From Bugula neritina (Eukaryota > Bryozoa > Gymnolaemata > Cheilostomatida > Bugulidae), in the NCBI GenBank assembly GCA_964035545.1, contig OZ037765.1, forward strand, positions 7,452,698 through 7,516,697: a DNA stretch of 64,000 nt. Direction: 5' to 3'. The translations under genes and the position numbers were made by a program. Below the pieces are notes generated by a model that ran no database searches, was not told where the DNA came from, and saw only the letters and a list, made by a program, of their open reading frames with translations. Position 1 is the stretch's first letter. Each line of letters begins with the position of its first letter. This document shows, piece by piece, positions 23,296 through 36,976 of this stretch.

Positions 23296-24256
23296 TATAA
23301 TGTTGATCACACCTGAAACTTATGGGAGACTTGACTCAATTAATATTATTTATATACTCCATTCTAACTCCAAAATGAGGCATTCATAAGAAAAGCTATG
23401 AAGTATTCTAATGTTGTCATCAACCTTGCTGGCAGAGAGAGTTCGAGACCAAGTGAGTGCAACTAGATACAGAAACTTGCTTTTTGTTACAACCAGCTGC
23501 ATATAAACTTGAAAATAGCAATTTCAGCAATACATTCAACTAAACTGGTTTTTTAAACTGTTGATGTTCTAATTACTATAGGCACATCTATCATCAACTA
23601 AGACTTTGTTATATGGTGGTTGGTGATCACCAGCTTTTCATTATATTCTGTAAGGCAAAGATCAGTTTCCAGAAGCTGCATGTTATGATCTTATGTACTT
23701 GTAGGTTGAAAGCGCAAGTCTGTAAGACTATTTTCCCTGCTACTCCTATTATGACTAGAGATAAACTTATCAGGGTATGTAGACATGACATTGATTGAAG
23801 TCACAAGAAAAATATAATATTTAATAAAATGATTTGTTGTTCTGTTGAGCTGCAATTGTAGAATAATATTTGCTAACTACAGTAGCTTATACAAGTTTAT
23901 TTTGTTTAAAGTTTATATCTTGGGAGGACACAACTCTTAATTGTGAAGGGGACATCGGGGGGGGGGGGGGTGGGGTCCTCTGAAAAGGATCTATTGTTGA
24001 ATAATATTTGCAAACTACAGTAGCTTGTACTAGTAATTTGCGCTTTTAGGAAGCCAGCTCTGATATTCTCACTGGCTGTCCTACATTGGAGGACCTCGGA
24101 GTGAAACTCAGTACCCTGGAACCTGCTGCCAGATATCTATTGAAAGTTCACAGGAATAGTCTAGAATATGAAGATAGTTTAGGAGAAATCGACGATGCGC
24201 CCTATCCCTTACAGTTAGTTGCTGGGATTGAAGAGGCTAAAGAAGTTTACTTTTAG
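23296..24256 (+). pseudogene. Collapsed NDUFA9 copy
   Basis: Pieces of NDUFA9 in order with large internal deletions: 23,296-23,455 matches exon 14,798-14,987 (frame broken); 23,604-23,665 matches the intron end and start of exon 16,486 and then jumps to sequence upstream of exon 17,839; 23,703-23,775 matches exon 17,839-17,908 but with an in-frame TAA or TAG; 24,052-24,256 matches the last exon and stays open to its TAG. No Rossmann motif remains. The last exon copy ends 258 nt from the DNAI7 stop, so it probably lies within or beside the DNAI7 3' UTR. Confidence 0.9.
23920..24000. mobile_element. Right half of the NDUFA9-intron MITE with a G homopolymer
   Basis: Matches 18,358-18,430, but the left part of the element is gone and GGGG has expanded to a run of about 14 G plus TGGGG. 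The run length may be unreliable in the assembly. Confidence 0.75.
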
Positions 24257-24513
24257 GATTTATCTCCAAGAGTTTTTTTTGTTATGTAAAAAGCATTTCG
24301 GCTATGAGTAGTTGAGTGGAACTTTTATTCATATTTATTCCTAACACCATCAATAATTTGCAGTGTTGTCTTTGAAGAAAGTATTTTGTAAAAATCACTT
24401 GTTTTTTAACAATAAATAAGTTATCATCTTATATACAGTCAAACTCATTCAAGTAGCAAAAGTGTCCACTTGCTAACAGAAAGAAAGCAATAAACCAGCT
24501 GAACTTGTGGAGT

Positions 24514-27500
24514 TTACGAATATATAAGGAATCGTGTGCTCCTCAACAGCTCGGCTACTGTGTGAGTGAAGAATGTAGACGATTCCGTCAGACGTTTCTG
24601 GCCTTCCTCTGAAGATATCTGTTGCGCCATGTGATACATATCGGCATGGAACTGGAAAGAAGACAGGCAGCTTTATTTTTGGTAGCAAAAATTGTTGTGA
24701 AGTGTTTGTAATTATTCTTTAATTCTCAGTAACATATGTGTACTTTCATGAGAACATACAATGAAAAAAATTAATGAATAGAGTACTACCATATAGAGTA
24801 ATTACCTCGCTGCCCTCAGCAAAATCTTCGCTAAAATTTTCATCAAACTCTGACATCCTCAGCTTCATTGACCTCTTTCTTGTTATCATAAACAGAGACC
24901 AATCATCCTATAAAAAAAATCAGCAACTCATTAAAAGTTATATAAGAAAATCTACACTTCTGATATACATGTGAACAGATATTTAACTGTAGGTGCTTTA
25001 CCTCTATGAGTGGCTCATTTTTGATATGAGGAGCTGCTTGGATGATCAGTTTGTCTGATTCCTTTTCACCATTCCACTTTGACCAACTGTAGGCCATAGC
25101 AGAAGCTGTGAGCCCCATCTGTTGGTAAAGTCTTGTCTCGGCTATACTGTTCTTGTCTTGTATCGTGACATACTTGTGAGAGTCGTCATTAGGAAATATG
25201 TTAATACCAGTCTCCCTCAATGCCTACAATGCAAAATATAGTTAACTGGTTGTGTTTCTAGTTAATAGACTTACCTTTTTTTTATTTGGAAACCAATTGA
25301 AAGTTGATGATTTTAATTAGTCTAATGTTTTGTTTATTATAAAAAAAAAAGTTCTACAATGTGAAAATATAAATACATCATTTAACAATACATGTATAAT
25401 AGGAGACTTTCTCTCCGAAGTCATATCTTCATTCTAGCTAAAGTATGTAAATTTCACATTTTTTAATAATCTAAGAAAATTCTAGGTAGCAGAAAACTTT
25501 TAATCAGATGCTTTTAATCAAAGGTCTAAAACTACCAATTGTCTAAATCAAATGCTTGTGTCATTTAAGGCTTACGACTACCAATTATTGTGTAAATCAA
25601 ACATACAGCTTGGAAGTTCCTCAGTGACATCCATTTGCCTCTCAGGTGAGCAACTTCTGGTCTGTCTACAGGTGCCACCAGACAGCATTCAGTATCCTGA
25701 AACAAACTCAGACTCTATACACAGTGCAGCCACACATTGTAAACTTTTTCAGTCAAACTACACAAAACTAGATTTTGCCAGCAAGATGCACATATGATTT
25801 AATGAAACAATGAGAGATTATGATTTGTCAACTTATAAATATGTCAACAAAGCATTCTGCAGAATGAAGATTAGATAATATCATACAAATGGTTACCCTA
25901 CATCTCACATTATGTAGTTAGATAGGTTCAGAAAAAACTTCATTCGTAGCTATTTGAAACTAAGCAAAATGCATAAAAATTCAGAAATTTTGAGTAAATG
26001 ATGAACTGTGTACTACACTCACTTTAACTTCTATCTCTAACTCCACTATAGCAGCAATTAGGGTGAATAGACAGTGGTTGAGTCCCTTGGGGCGAATTTC
26101 CCAGGATTGAAATGGCATGTTAATGTGAACATCTTGAAGCAATGCAAATGTCCCGAAATAGCAAGTTTTGAATGATAACCTCCGAGTCTCTAGAAGTAAA
26201 AACCAAATACATTATAAACACGTAAAAAGTAACAATCTTTACTATGTTTAGAATAATCTAAACATAGGCAAGTAATGTTAAAAGGTTCAGTGTTCGTACA
26301 CTACCAGCTGTACCTTCAACAAATGTTGTATCTTGGAAGCCATCTTGACGCCACACTAATTTCTGATCATCCCACCGTGCAATGGTTGGATCTTCAAAGA
26401 AGAATGAATCTTCTGGAATTTTGAACTGCACGTTTATCAGTGGCCTGTAAATCAAAACCTTATTTATGAAATGCATGCAATACAATGTTTCAATTTTTCA
26501 TTCAGCAGTTACAATAATTACAAATAATGCTATACGTTCATATAACTAATTATACAACCTTTCTTCTTTTTTAGTTGCAGGGTCATCATTGGCTTGTGCC
26601 TGTGCTTTGAGGGCCTGCACCTGGGGATTTACGTCATCAGCAATGTAGTCGTAGAAGTTGAGATGGGCTGGCTGGGCATCTGGTAAATATATAGTTAAAC
26701 TGCGGGCACTAAACATCATAGCAAAACGACTTTATGATAAAAACAACTTTTTTACAAGAACATATCAAAATAATTAATGCTAAATACCAAAAAGTTGAGT
26801 AAAACTGAACTGACAAGCAAATAGCAAAGCAACCAGACCATTTGGTCAAATTTTTTAAAAACTTCAGAGCCTAGCACAGAATTATATAATATGAAACTCA
26901 TTTGATTGCAGGCAGTTGTAGGGCTATGAAAAAGCAATTAGTTGTGACACTGTAGGGCAAGCACAGGTCTGGTAAGGATTATGAAAAACCTTATATTAAA
27001 ATTACAAATCTTCAAGTTGAAGTATAAAACTAAAATAAAAGATGAATGCCATTTTTTTCTATGGGATAAAACATGTCGGGTAACATTTTAACAGCAAACT
27101 TTTATGTCAGCTAGAGTCATTGCTCATATGCATGAAAAATTTCGAAATTTAGTTGTCATAAATTAAACAAAAGCTAATTATTAAGAACTCCTACAGTCTG
27201 ACATATATATTTTCCTAACTAGAAGCTATACATAAGCAAGCAGTGTCTACATACGCTGAGTAATAGTCCAGGAGTTGACTGTCTTTGGTTGGGGTGGCAA
27301 ATGTAAAAGACTGAAGTGTATGATACCCCCGAGAGGTCTGTATGTTCTCAGATCTATCATATCCTCATCTCCATCAAAGTCCTCAAAATCTTCAAGCTCT
27401 AAAAGCAATAGTTAAGGTAACTTTTGAAAAAGTAGAAATCAAGGAACATAAAATTTTATAGGCAACCCAAAATTAAAAAATAGATTTTAAGACTCTTAAG

Positions 27501-30500
27501 GCAATTCAAGAGAAAACTAAATAATGCTGTGTATAAATGATGAAAGGTTTAGAAAGGTATTCCCAGAAAGAAGATAAAATTATAACATACTTGTAAGGAG
27601 ATGTAAGTCAGCATAACCTAATTCTAGTTGTGAGGAAATTAGCAGCTAATTAACATTATTCACAATTATCATGAAGTACAGGTTGGTGAATTAAAAAATA
27701 CTAACAAAACTTTAACATTAGGAGTTAAAGATTTCCGATTAAACTACTAGTCAAGCTTACATGAAAAAGTAGTAATGCAATAAAAGGATGTAATTGCTAT
27801 ATTGTATTTATTAAATATTATAGTAAGAATATACCTTTCAATAAGCCTACAATGAAGAGAATTAGACATGTATAATATAATATGTGTGGGCATGTATCTT
27901 CTATTTAAATGATTATTCAATAACATGCTTAACATTCCAAGAAATTAAGTCACAACGAAAACTGTTTCCGTTATAATATACAATATATATATTATACGCG
28001 CACACACACATTAAAAGAAACTGCTATCAAACATTCAAACTGCATGCATGCAAGTGTACACTATTTTCTTACAGCCAAAGAAAGTTTAAAAATTTAGAGG
28101 ATCTAGTTGCTAGATGTAGGAACTTGACAGGAATTTCAATGATGTTAAATCTGTCACACCTGGAGTCTGGATCAGGTCATCTTCAATTATTTCAGGCGGT
28201 TCTTCAACAGCTTTCTCCTCCTTATCTTCTCCGTCTTCTTCTTCAGGCTTGTTTAGTAAAGCCATGAGATCCTAGAAATTCATCACAATGAGATAGTCTA
28301 TGCATTAGGAAAATAAAAGCATAGAATTCAGTACTAATGGACAGCAGATTACAGTATACATACACCATGTGAAAACTATAATTTGGGCTTGCAAAAAAGT
28401 AATTCTATTAAATTTAATCTGTTAAAACTAAAAGGAGAAACATGATTGCCAATTTAAAAATGAAATACTACCAGTACAAGTACTAAGTGAGACTTGGAAG
28501 CAAAAATTTAACAGTTCAGAAGCTATACATTTTGTAGAATGAGCATTAAAAAAAGAATTATCATATTTTGCTTTGAGATTTACACAGTCACCACAGCATA
28601 GTGTTATGGCTGTAAAATCTGGCAATAAAGACACAAAACAAGCAAAAATCATAAATAAATATGCGTGGCAGAAGTAAAACTATAAGAGATCTGGTGCATT
28701 TAACAAAGTATAAAACATAGTGCCTTCCTCTATTCACTTCCACACCTGAGAATGACAAATTATATTCACATATTATATTTACATCTATTTTCATCTGCAC
28801 ATAGTAAAAACAGTAATCTCTTTAATAATGTCTGTGATATTGACTTTGAGATACCACGGCTGAGAAATAGGATTACACATAACAACAAAAGTGCTCATGC
28901 TACATGTATGCAATTGAAAGTTACTGTTCAACAGACATGCATAAAATTTTTTTGAAAAATATCTTATGCTAATACAATCTGAATTATATAATATATTTAA
29001 AAAACAAAGTTCACAACAAATTAAGAATATTGATATATATACACAATATATACAAGTATTTTTGCAAAGGAATCAATAAATGTTGACTGGTGCAAATCAA
29101 AATAATAATAACACGGGTACATACATCCATTCGACCTTCTATGTGAGAGATATCACCATCTTCGGTGACTGGCTAATTATTGTTTTAAATATAAACATTT
29201 CTGGTTAAAAATAAAAGGTAATACAGGTATGAGACTATGAGACTAGACAGGGGTTGGTATTGACAAGGTGACATGTAAAATTCTCAGCATTAGTTAGATA
29301 TAATATAACACTCAGTGGTACAATCTGCAAGTTTTCTATTTATAATGAAATACAAATCAGCAAGAATCTAAAACTGATATTTTAATATTGAACAAAGTAA
29401 GAAAACATTCAGTCAGTGCCGCCATAACTCTATCATAAAAATGTTTACCTCTGTATTTTCCCGATCTGCTTCAGGCTCTCCTTCCGCAACATTTTTACCA
29501 CTTCCTCCTCTGCTCCCTTCTCCGCCAACTTCACCATTTTCTTCATCTTTCTTTTCTTCATTTTGCTCTGCTGTGGGTTCTTCTAAAAATTCATAAACAC
29601 CTCATTATGTTTTACGGAAATTATAAAACTTCTACAATTTATAAGATAAAGTATTGTTGTATGAATACACTTGGTGACAATCTACTGTCCACTGCCATAC
29701 ATCATATATATGCTTCATCCAAATAACAATCACAGATGTTACATGGAAGAATAGGAAACTTGTTTGCAAAGAAATTCATGCTTTTGATGATGGGTTATGA
29801 GTTTAATTTAACAAACAAGTAATTGATTCTCTCCCCATCTTAAATACTCATCAGGTCATAAACAAAATTCAAATTCTTGCAATATTTATGTGGTTGCCAA
29901 TAAATTGGTTAATTCTACTATGAAACAACTATGAAATCAACAAAAATAATGTTAGCCAAAAGAGTACCTTGAAAGAAATAGATTGGACGGTTGAAAAAAA
30001 TTCTTATCAAAATCACATAGCAAATAATTTTTTGGATAAAAATATATAAACCAGGTTGCATTGTCAAAAGAATTTAACAAATAATTATAAAACAATCATT
30101 TCAAAACATAATATTTTAAAAACACATTAATCTGGTTTAAAAACAACATGCACATGTTTTGTTAATTGAAAGAATAATAATAAGAATGTTATTATTATAA
30201 TTTCAAAAAACAGAAAAAGTTATATTATTTCTCTATACCTGGCTCAGCAGGTGTTTCTTCCAGCACTTTCTTACGAGGAAGATAACTTTTCGAGAGATGA
30301 GAAAAATGGTCAAACTTAGTTATGAGGCATCTGTAAGCTACGTCGCTCAAAGTCAGTATCTTTGGTATGTCAAATGAGACTTCACTTTCAGGGAACTCAA
30401 ATGATTTAATTCTAAAAATAAATATTAATAATTGTTGCCTTTAAAGCAGAATAGTTTGTAATAAGGATGTAGTTGTATTTCTATCAAACATGTTTTAGTA

Positions 30501-33500
30501 ATGCTACCTTAGATATTCTATCTATTTATTTTTTAGCAAAAGCTGAATACGAGATTGCATATAATTAGTTGTTTAACCATATGCAGGTACATGATAGACT
30601 TCAAATTAGATAAGCTTTTGACTGCAGAATGTCTGCTTAAGATACTATCAAAACTTTTGAATAACAAGTTGTAAGAGTAGGTAATATAAACACATGCAGG
30701 TTTATAGTCACTATCCCTGTGAGAATCTCTGATGGAAGGGGTTTTTTAAAGCAGGCTAAGGACTTATTCAAGTGAGGCACAGGAGCAATTATGACTGGAT
30801 GCTCTTCCTAACACCACCAATAGTCTTTACTAGGGTTTGAACCCATGACTTGGAGTTTACTAAGCAAACGCTCTAACCCCTAGACCACGGCTGCTCTAAA
30901 TACTAGGTAATATAGACAATTATAAATAAAGAAAAAGCCAACCTGGGGTTCTTGCTAAGATTTCCCCATATATAGAGTCTGACATTATCATCTCTAAAGA
31001 CACTTTGCAGGTTGAGAGTCTCAGAGTTCATCAACTTAGTAGCCTTCAGGGTGACATCATGTGACGCCAAGTCTAACTTCTCGTTAATGAGGAGTTGAAG
31101 CTCTCTAATTGTCTGCAAATAATGGCAGTTTTATAAAACATATTTTGTGATTCCAGTAATAAAATTAATTGATTTAAAAAATTAGACAACTACAGTGTAT
31201 GTGTATACAATGACGCTGTACAAGGTAAGACAAGTTCAACTTACAACAAGATTAAAGTAACAATAAAATAGTATGAATAATTCAACATCTTACAACAAAA
31301 GTTATCACATCTCATTTGTAGCACATTACTATACACTAGTAGACAAACAATTTCAGGCTTGGTAAACAGGTGGACTCATTACACCAAAATAAACTCTCAG
31401 ACTATAATAGCCTGTTGAAAGAGGATTAATTATAGAGGGTCATAGCAAGTGTTTACCTGCTGATATCGTTCTATAGTGCTTTCAGACAGTTCACCACTGG
31501 GAGTGTCATTAATGATAAACTCCAATTCTTCTATCAGCTAAGCAGAGCAAAGTAAATTAAATTATAATACTATATGCATACACATACACAGCCAGAGTAC
31601 CCACCCTTATATAGTTTAATCTGCAGGCAGCATATATTTATAAAAATGCTATTTTAACTGGTACAATTTTCGACCAGTTTCACATGTCCTAATTACACTA
31701 ATTACATACCTAATAATCTAAGAGAAACTGTACTTTGCATCCAAATGCCAATAAAATGCATTGGAATGTTTGCTCTTTTATGTGATTAACCCAGGTATAA
31801 ACACATTTTTATATCCAAAGTTATCTGAACACATCACACTTTTATAACACACAAAGTTCCCATCACCAATGCAAGTCAATGAATATAAATTTTGATTGCT
31901 GATTCACAGTTAGGTCGAGACTCTAGACTCTACAACTTGTTAAACACATTATGCAGGGAAAACCACAACACTCACATCTCTTGTATGCCTGCATTTAGGT
32001 AAAACTGATTCAATATCATCACTTTGATTGTCTTCTCTTTCCAAATTTATATAGGTGTTTATCTCCCCTGCTATAGTAGGATCTGCAGAGCCATCACATC
32101 GCATGTACCTCTCCCACTAAAAAAACCAACATTGCATAAACTATCAACTTTAGAGATATTGTAACCTACACAAAGTATTTAGGCTATCTTTTATAGATTT
32201 TCTATTTTTTATGTTTATGTTTAAAAAATAACAAATCCATGAAAACGAAACTATCTGCTGAATCACCATATAGTTCTTAAGCACTATTATGTGCGACAAT
32301 AATATGAACAGTGCAAAGTTAAATAAGTCACAGGTATATACTGAAACCTTGGCATTTTTCCGACGGGCATCATCATTGTTTCTTATTATGCTCAAGCTCT
32401 TGTCAATCAAATCTCGAAGTTCGTCCAGTTGAGCTTTTCTTTTCTTTGATTCCTGTTGTAACATACTTGGTTAATCGCAATTTCTAGGTAAATCAGACAA
32501 CTTTCTAATATTGACATCAACTAAGGTCTTTTTAAAATAATAAGATACACTTTAAAAGCTGAGAATAAGCTAAAGGGTTAGAAATGCTGATGCTGACTAT
32601 AGTGGAAGCTGCCTAAGTTGAAATTAGTAAGACTCTACTTTCTAGAACCAGCTATTTGTCATGAATACACGATTCTGACTGTAGATTGATTGAGTAGCAG
32701 GCAAGAGGTTATACAAAGTACCTGCGACCTGCGCTATTTGAGCCAACATACCTGCAACTAAAGTAATAAATTATGAACTCAGACTACATTATAATATATG
32801 CATATAATTTATAAATATATATGTGCACACAGCCACACAAAATACTAAACCTAACAGAATTGGTTAATTTATTTCAATGTATATTATATTATTCAACAAC
32901 TAATTTAGGAAAAAAGTTTTATGCAGCAAATATTTTTTATGCAATTACTTAAAAGTATAACTATTATACAGTTTTTGGCACAACTTCACCATGTCATTAT
33001 TTTCATCAAATTACCTCTGCTTCCAGTTGTTTCCGCTCAACAGCTTCTAACTTTTCCTTTTCAGCTTTTTCTTTAGCTTCCTGCAATTGGCGCTGCTTTT
33101 CTTCCTCTATAAACAGAGAAATAATAACTTCACAAAAGGCTAATAAAACAATAAAGCTTGAAGCATTTCCATTTTAGTTAAGATATTCTAAAAAGAACCA
33201 TCAGGTTCTTGTAAATAGAGATGGTTGTTTATATTACAAATCATGATGCTGTACTTTTATTTTAATTCTAAACGGACTTTATAAAGATCATACAGTAAAA
33301 CTTGCTCTTATACTACCTAGAAGCCTTTGCTCAGTATTATTTTAGTATAATTCAAAGTAAATGTTTGTCTAAGATCACATATATCTGGAAGACCTCAAAG
33401 CTTTTCATTATGTTTGCTAACAAATTATAAATAAAATTAGTACATTGACTACATTAATACTTATATTGACAAAAATATTATAAAAATTAGAGAAACATTG

Positions 33501-34740
33501 TTTATTTAAACAAATTATACTATAATTTCCCAACCTTCTTCTTGCAACTTTTTTTCATCTTCTTCTTGCTTTAGTTTATCTTTCTCAGATTTAGTGAGCT
33601 TCTTTTTAGCTGCAGATTTAGGAGGCTGAAATAAAAATGAAGTTAAGTTATTTTGCCACAATGCTAATGCAGTAATGTAATAGATCAACTGTGGCAGATA
33701 GCAAAAGTATGCATACCTACACTACTATTATTTTCTTTAAACAAAAAAAACACAAAATAAATAATAAAACACGTGAATCATCAAGAAAATAAAAAAGCAA
33801 AATAACTTTAAAGTTCAACATAAGAAGTAATAACATTTAAACTTTTGCTATTGAAATTAAAAGTATTGTACTACTTTTCCTTTCTTTTTTCCTTTTTTGG
33901 GCTGTTGAGAAATATATAGCAAGATTAGCATTACAGCATAACTAACTACAATATGCTTTGACTATAACTTACTGTTATAGTCGCTATAACTTACTGTTAT
34001 AGTCAAAGCATAATAAACTGTTCTACTTTGACATTAGTGATGGCATAAAATCAGTTTTAACAATATAACAATGTGCCTGTATTGTAACTAAGTTTTGTAT
34101 TCTGTAGAACTTATTTTCAACTTATTGCACTAATAATTATTAGCATTTTCTAAACAAACAATCACTGTGTAATTTTGCTATATCTGCTAAAAATTGTTTC
34201 TAATGTATGATTGTATAATTATGTTCAGCTCCTATCTATCTAAATATATTTAATTCAATTCATTTTTAAGTTCAATTGAAACCAAAAAAGATGCAAGTAA
34301 TAAATATTAATGATTCAGCTAAAATTAAAAGATTTGATCCTATTGATACTGGTTTCAGTTATGTTGTTTAACCATTTGTTGCCTTAGTTTTTTACAGATA
34401 ACAAATCAACTGATGTAAACAAACATTCTCAATTTTCTGCACTTGTTTATGTTTTCACTTTGTAAAAAACTTAGTGTACAGAAACTACAAATGTCAAATT
34501 TACGCTTTAAGTTTACGGTCTAGATATCCATATTCATGTTGGTATCCATATTCATGTTGAACTTGATATCCATATTCATATTGATATTCATATATTCATA
34601 TTGACAATGAAGATTTATACACAAAACATCGATGAAAAATAGCACCCACTATAAATCATAGCTGTATATGATATCAAGTAAAAACTCTGCTTTTATTTCT
34701 TAAAAAAACTGTTTTAATAGATGTAGAAAATACTAACCAT
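24514..34740 (-). CDS. DNAI7: Dynein axonemal intermediate chain 7 (CASC1/LAS1)
   Basis: Ciliary protein needed for assembly or docking of axonemal dyneins. Twenty coding exons join in phase on the minus strand (2,301 nt, 766 residues; human isoforms ~715-740): 34740-34738, 33901-33875, 33625-33535, 33106-33015, 32452-32348, 32116-31976, 31537-31457, 31112-30943, 30411-30239, 29582-29449, 29172-29125, 28271-28160, 27398-27255, 26679-26559, 26444-26305, 26189-26023, 25696-25607, 25223-25002, 24907-24806, 24651-24514. The N-terminus (MPKKGKKKGK then a Lys/Glu-rich coiled coil ~12-105) and LDELRDLID are typical of the family. An acidic low-complexity linker spans ~300-395, and RTYRPLGGIIHFSLLHLPPQ marks the conserved C-terminal domain. 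The end (FHADMYHMAQQISSEEG to RFLIYS) matches CASC1 closely. The first coding exon is the ATG alone. Divergent with ETFRF1. An intron holds a SINE. Confidence 0.95.
30693..30903 (-). mobile_element. tRNA-derived SINE with target-site duplication
   Basis: On the minus strand the 5' part looks like a tRNA: an A-box region TGGTCTAGGGGTTAGAGC, then a B box GGGTTCAAACCC, followed by a non-tRNA body with GTTAGGAAGAGCATCCAG. It is flanked by 15-nt direct repeats TAGGTAATATARACA (30,678-30,692 and 30,904-30,918, one mismatch), the expected LINE-driven insertion mark. It sits in a DNAI7 intron in the same orientation as the gene. It lacks a proper acceptor stem after the B box, so it is not a working tRNA gene. 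Confidence 0.85.
33952..34012. repeat. Compound palindrome in DNAI7 intron 2
   Basis: Outer 17-nt inverted arms (TATGCTTTGACTATAAC) enclose two head-to-tail copies of a 21-nt near-palindrome whose core is CTATAACTTACTGTTATAG. Structure is exact; function unknown. Confidence 0.8.
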
Positions 34741-36976
34741 GATTTTAGCAATAATTTAACTAATGGTGAACTGGAAGGCGTCGACTATTCGTTGTTAGCC
34801 AAAATTAACATGGCGCCTTAACAACAAATTTCTCAGAACTTGGCAAAGAGGAGTAGCAAATTACTATATCAATATTTTAAGTCTTTTATAAGAACAAATG
34901 CAGTTATTATAACATTAAAGCAAAATAAAAAAATTATTAACGTTTTTACGTAAAAGAAATTAATCATTCATGTCAAAAAATATGAAATGCTGTGTTTTGA
35001 AAACTCTCACAGCCCCAAAAGCCCCAATTGAGGTAATAATAGCTGGCTATACTCTTTCTCGTAGCGAGTCAACTAGAAATTATTTCTTCCGCAGTGCAAG
35101 AGTTTTGATTGTTGATGAGAGCACTGCAAAAAGGTGAGTTGGGAAGCTCGCCTTTGACTTGATGTGAGTCACACTCACAGTAGATCTATTCACAGGAATA
35201 TCATCATATTTGTTATTATAATAACTTGCTTTTTGCTGCATTAAATGAAATAAATCCTGAATAGTTAGGTCATTTTAGTATTCAATAAAGTTGCTACTAA
35301 AAACATTAAACAAACTCAAAGTGAAAGTCTTTTTGAAAGTAAAACTCATACTCATAGTCATAGTGAATGTCAATGTGATGGTATAAGTATTACTATTAGT
35401 CATACTGATACTGATACTATTAGTATTACATTTAGTGATTTACTCATAGTAATGAAAGATTCAAATGAAACTAATGTTCTGATAAATCTATGTTGATTAT
35501 CATTATGAATATGATGTTTAGGTCTACGAGTAAGATTAAAGCATGTCCAGTAACTAGTAAGTGAGTAGCTGTAAGCGTGTTATATTAATATTAAATTGTT
35601 ATATTAGATACTGGCCTACTGGGTGTTTTCAGATATGCTAAGTACCCACTACAACGTAAAGTACGCATACAATCATATTCTCGATAGGTACTTGTGTGCA
35701 TTATATTGTGATATCGCTTTAGTATATATTTATGTTGGTAGTGTACTAAGTACTAACTGGGCGCAATTTTTATAGAAGCTTCTACTCTTCAGTCACATCT
35801 GATCAGGAAAGACTCCAGTGCATAACATATAAGAGATTTAGTTCTAAAGCTGCCACATCAATTCAGAAGGCCCTCTCCTTGGTTACTCATCATATCTAAA
35901 GCTCTGATATTTGACATAAAGGTGAGTTCAACAAAGTGATAAATTCCGTATAGCTAAAGAGTGAAATGCTGTGATCCTTAGGGTAGAAGTCCAGGTACAA
36001 AAGTTTATATGTTAACATATGTGGAGGTATGTATGCCGTTATTCAACTAATTATTATTATATATCAACTCTAGCAATTAAATGCTTGTCCTGTATTATGA
36101 TATAGGGCCTCCATAAGGGTGTATTTAATGTTGCTCTTATAATATGCAGTACACTATGTATGGAAATTGAAAGATATAAATATGGACAAAATAGAATGCA
36201 TGTAAGCATTCAATACAAGGGAATATTGAGGCCTATAATACAAAGGATGTGTAATATTAGACTTAGTATAATAAATATAATACTGTCATGCTTTTGAAGA
36301 GGGAATTTTTGTAGTGTTGTATATCAAGAGGTCGGTGCAATAATGGAGAAAAGTCTGATTAAGTGTTTAATTCTCATGGCAAATTCCTATTTTCTGGATA
36401 ACCAACATTTTTTGAAAATAGTTTTTTCTCTAGATAATATGTAATGTGATTTTGCGTTGTACAGCAGAAGCTTCAGATAAATGCTAGAAAATCTTTTCAA
36501 CCCACAAAAAACATTTGTTTTCTTTTCTTTTGGCATAACTGACTAATGGTAGGTTACCTACTTAATTTTTGAATTCACAGAACTTGTAACAACAGTATTA
36601 TTATTTATGTCACATAATAATTAGAATTAATTCTAGAATAAAAACTGTTTTATTTTTTTCTCCCGATTGTTCAGGTGATTGAGCATACCCTTTTGTTTAA
36701 TTGGACATTTCATGGTGAAAAATAATTAACTTGTGGTGACAAGACTCCATGAGTTTTTGAGTTCAGTGTCGGTTTGAATTAAAATTAAAATTTGCCTTTC
36801 TTGATTTTTTTAGCTAAAATAAATGGAAATAATCAGTATGCTTCATGGGTATTGCATCTTAGGAAACTTTATCCACACCATTTTTATTCCCATCAAGTTT
36901 TGCCATCCTATCAGTATTTCGTTATAGATTTTGTACATGGTACTTGGACGCTTTGTACAAAGATAATCTCATAGTG
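34741..36976. promoter_or_regulatory. Shared upstream region of DNAI7 and ETFRF1
   Basis: The genes point away from each other. Near DNAI7 there is AACATGGCGCC (34,807-34,817), similar to the YY1 core ATGGCG. A likely non-coding first exon of ETFRF1 ends AAAAAG|GTGAGTTGG near 35,132, and the ETFRF1 coding exon begins right after an AG acceptor (CTCATAG|TGATGG), which supports a leader intron of about 1.8 kb. Transcription starts would then lie only a few hundred bases apart. A small patch of CATAGTGATAC-like low-complexity DNA lies at 35,330-35,450. The rest is AT-rich with no other gene. Confidence 0.5.

Noticed and set aside
30833-30896. Functional tRNA gene
   Set aside because: Only the 5' half and T-loop box are tRNA-like; there is no matching acceptor stem, and target-site repeats show a SINE.
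34785-34815. An RFX X-box for ciliary regulation in the DNAI7 promoter
   Set aside because: GTTGTT and TAAC half-sites are present but the spacing is too long for a proper X-box.
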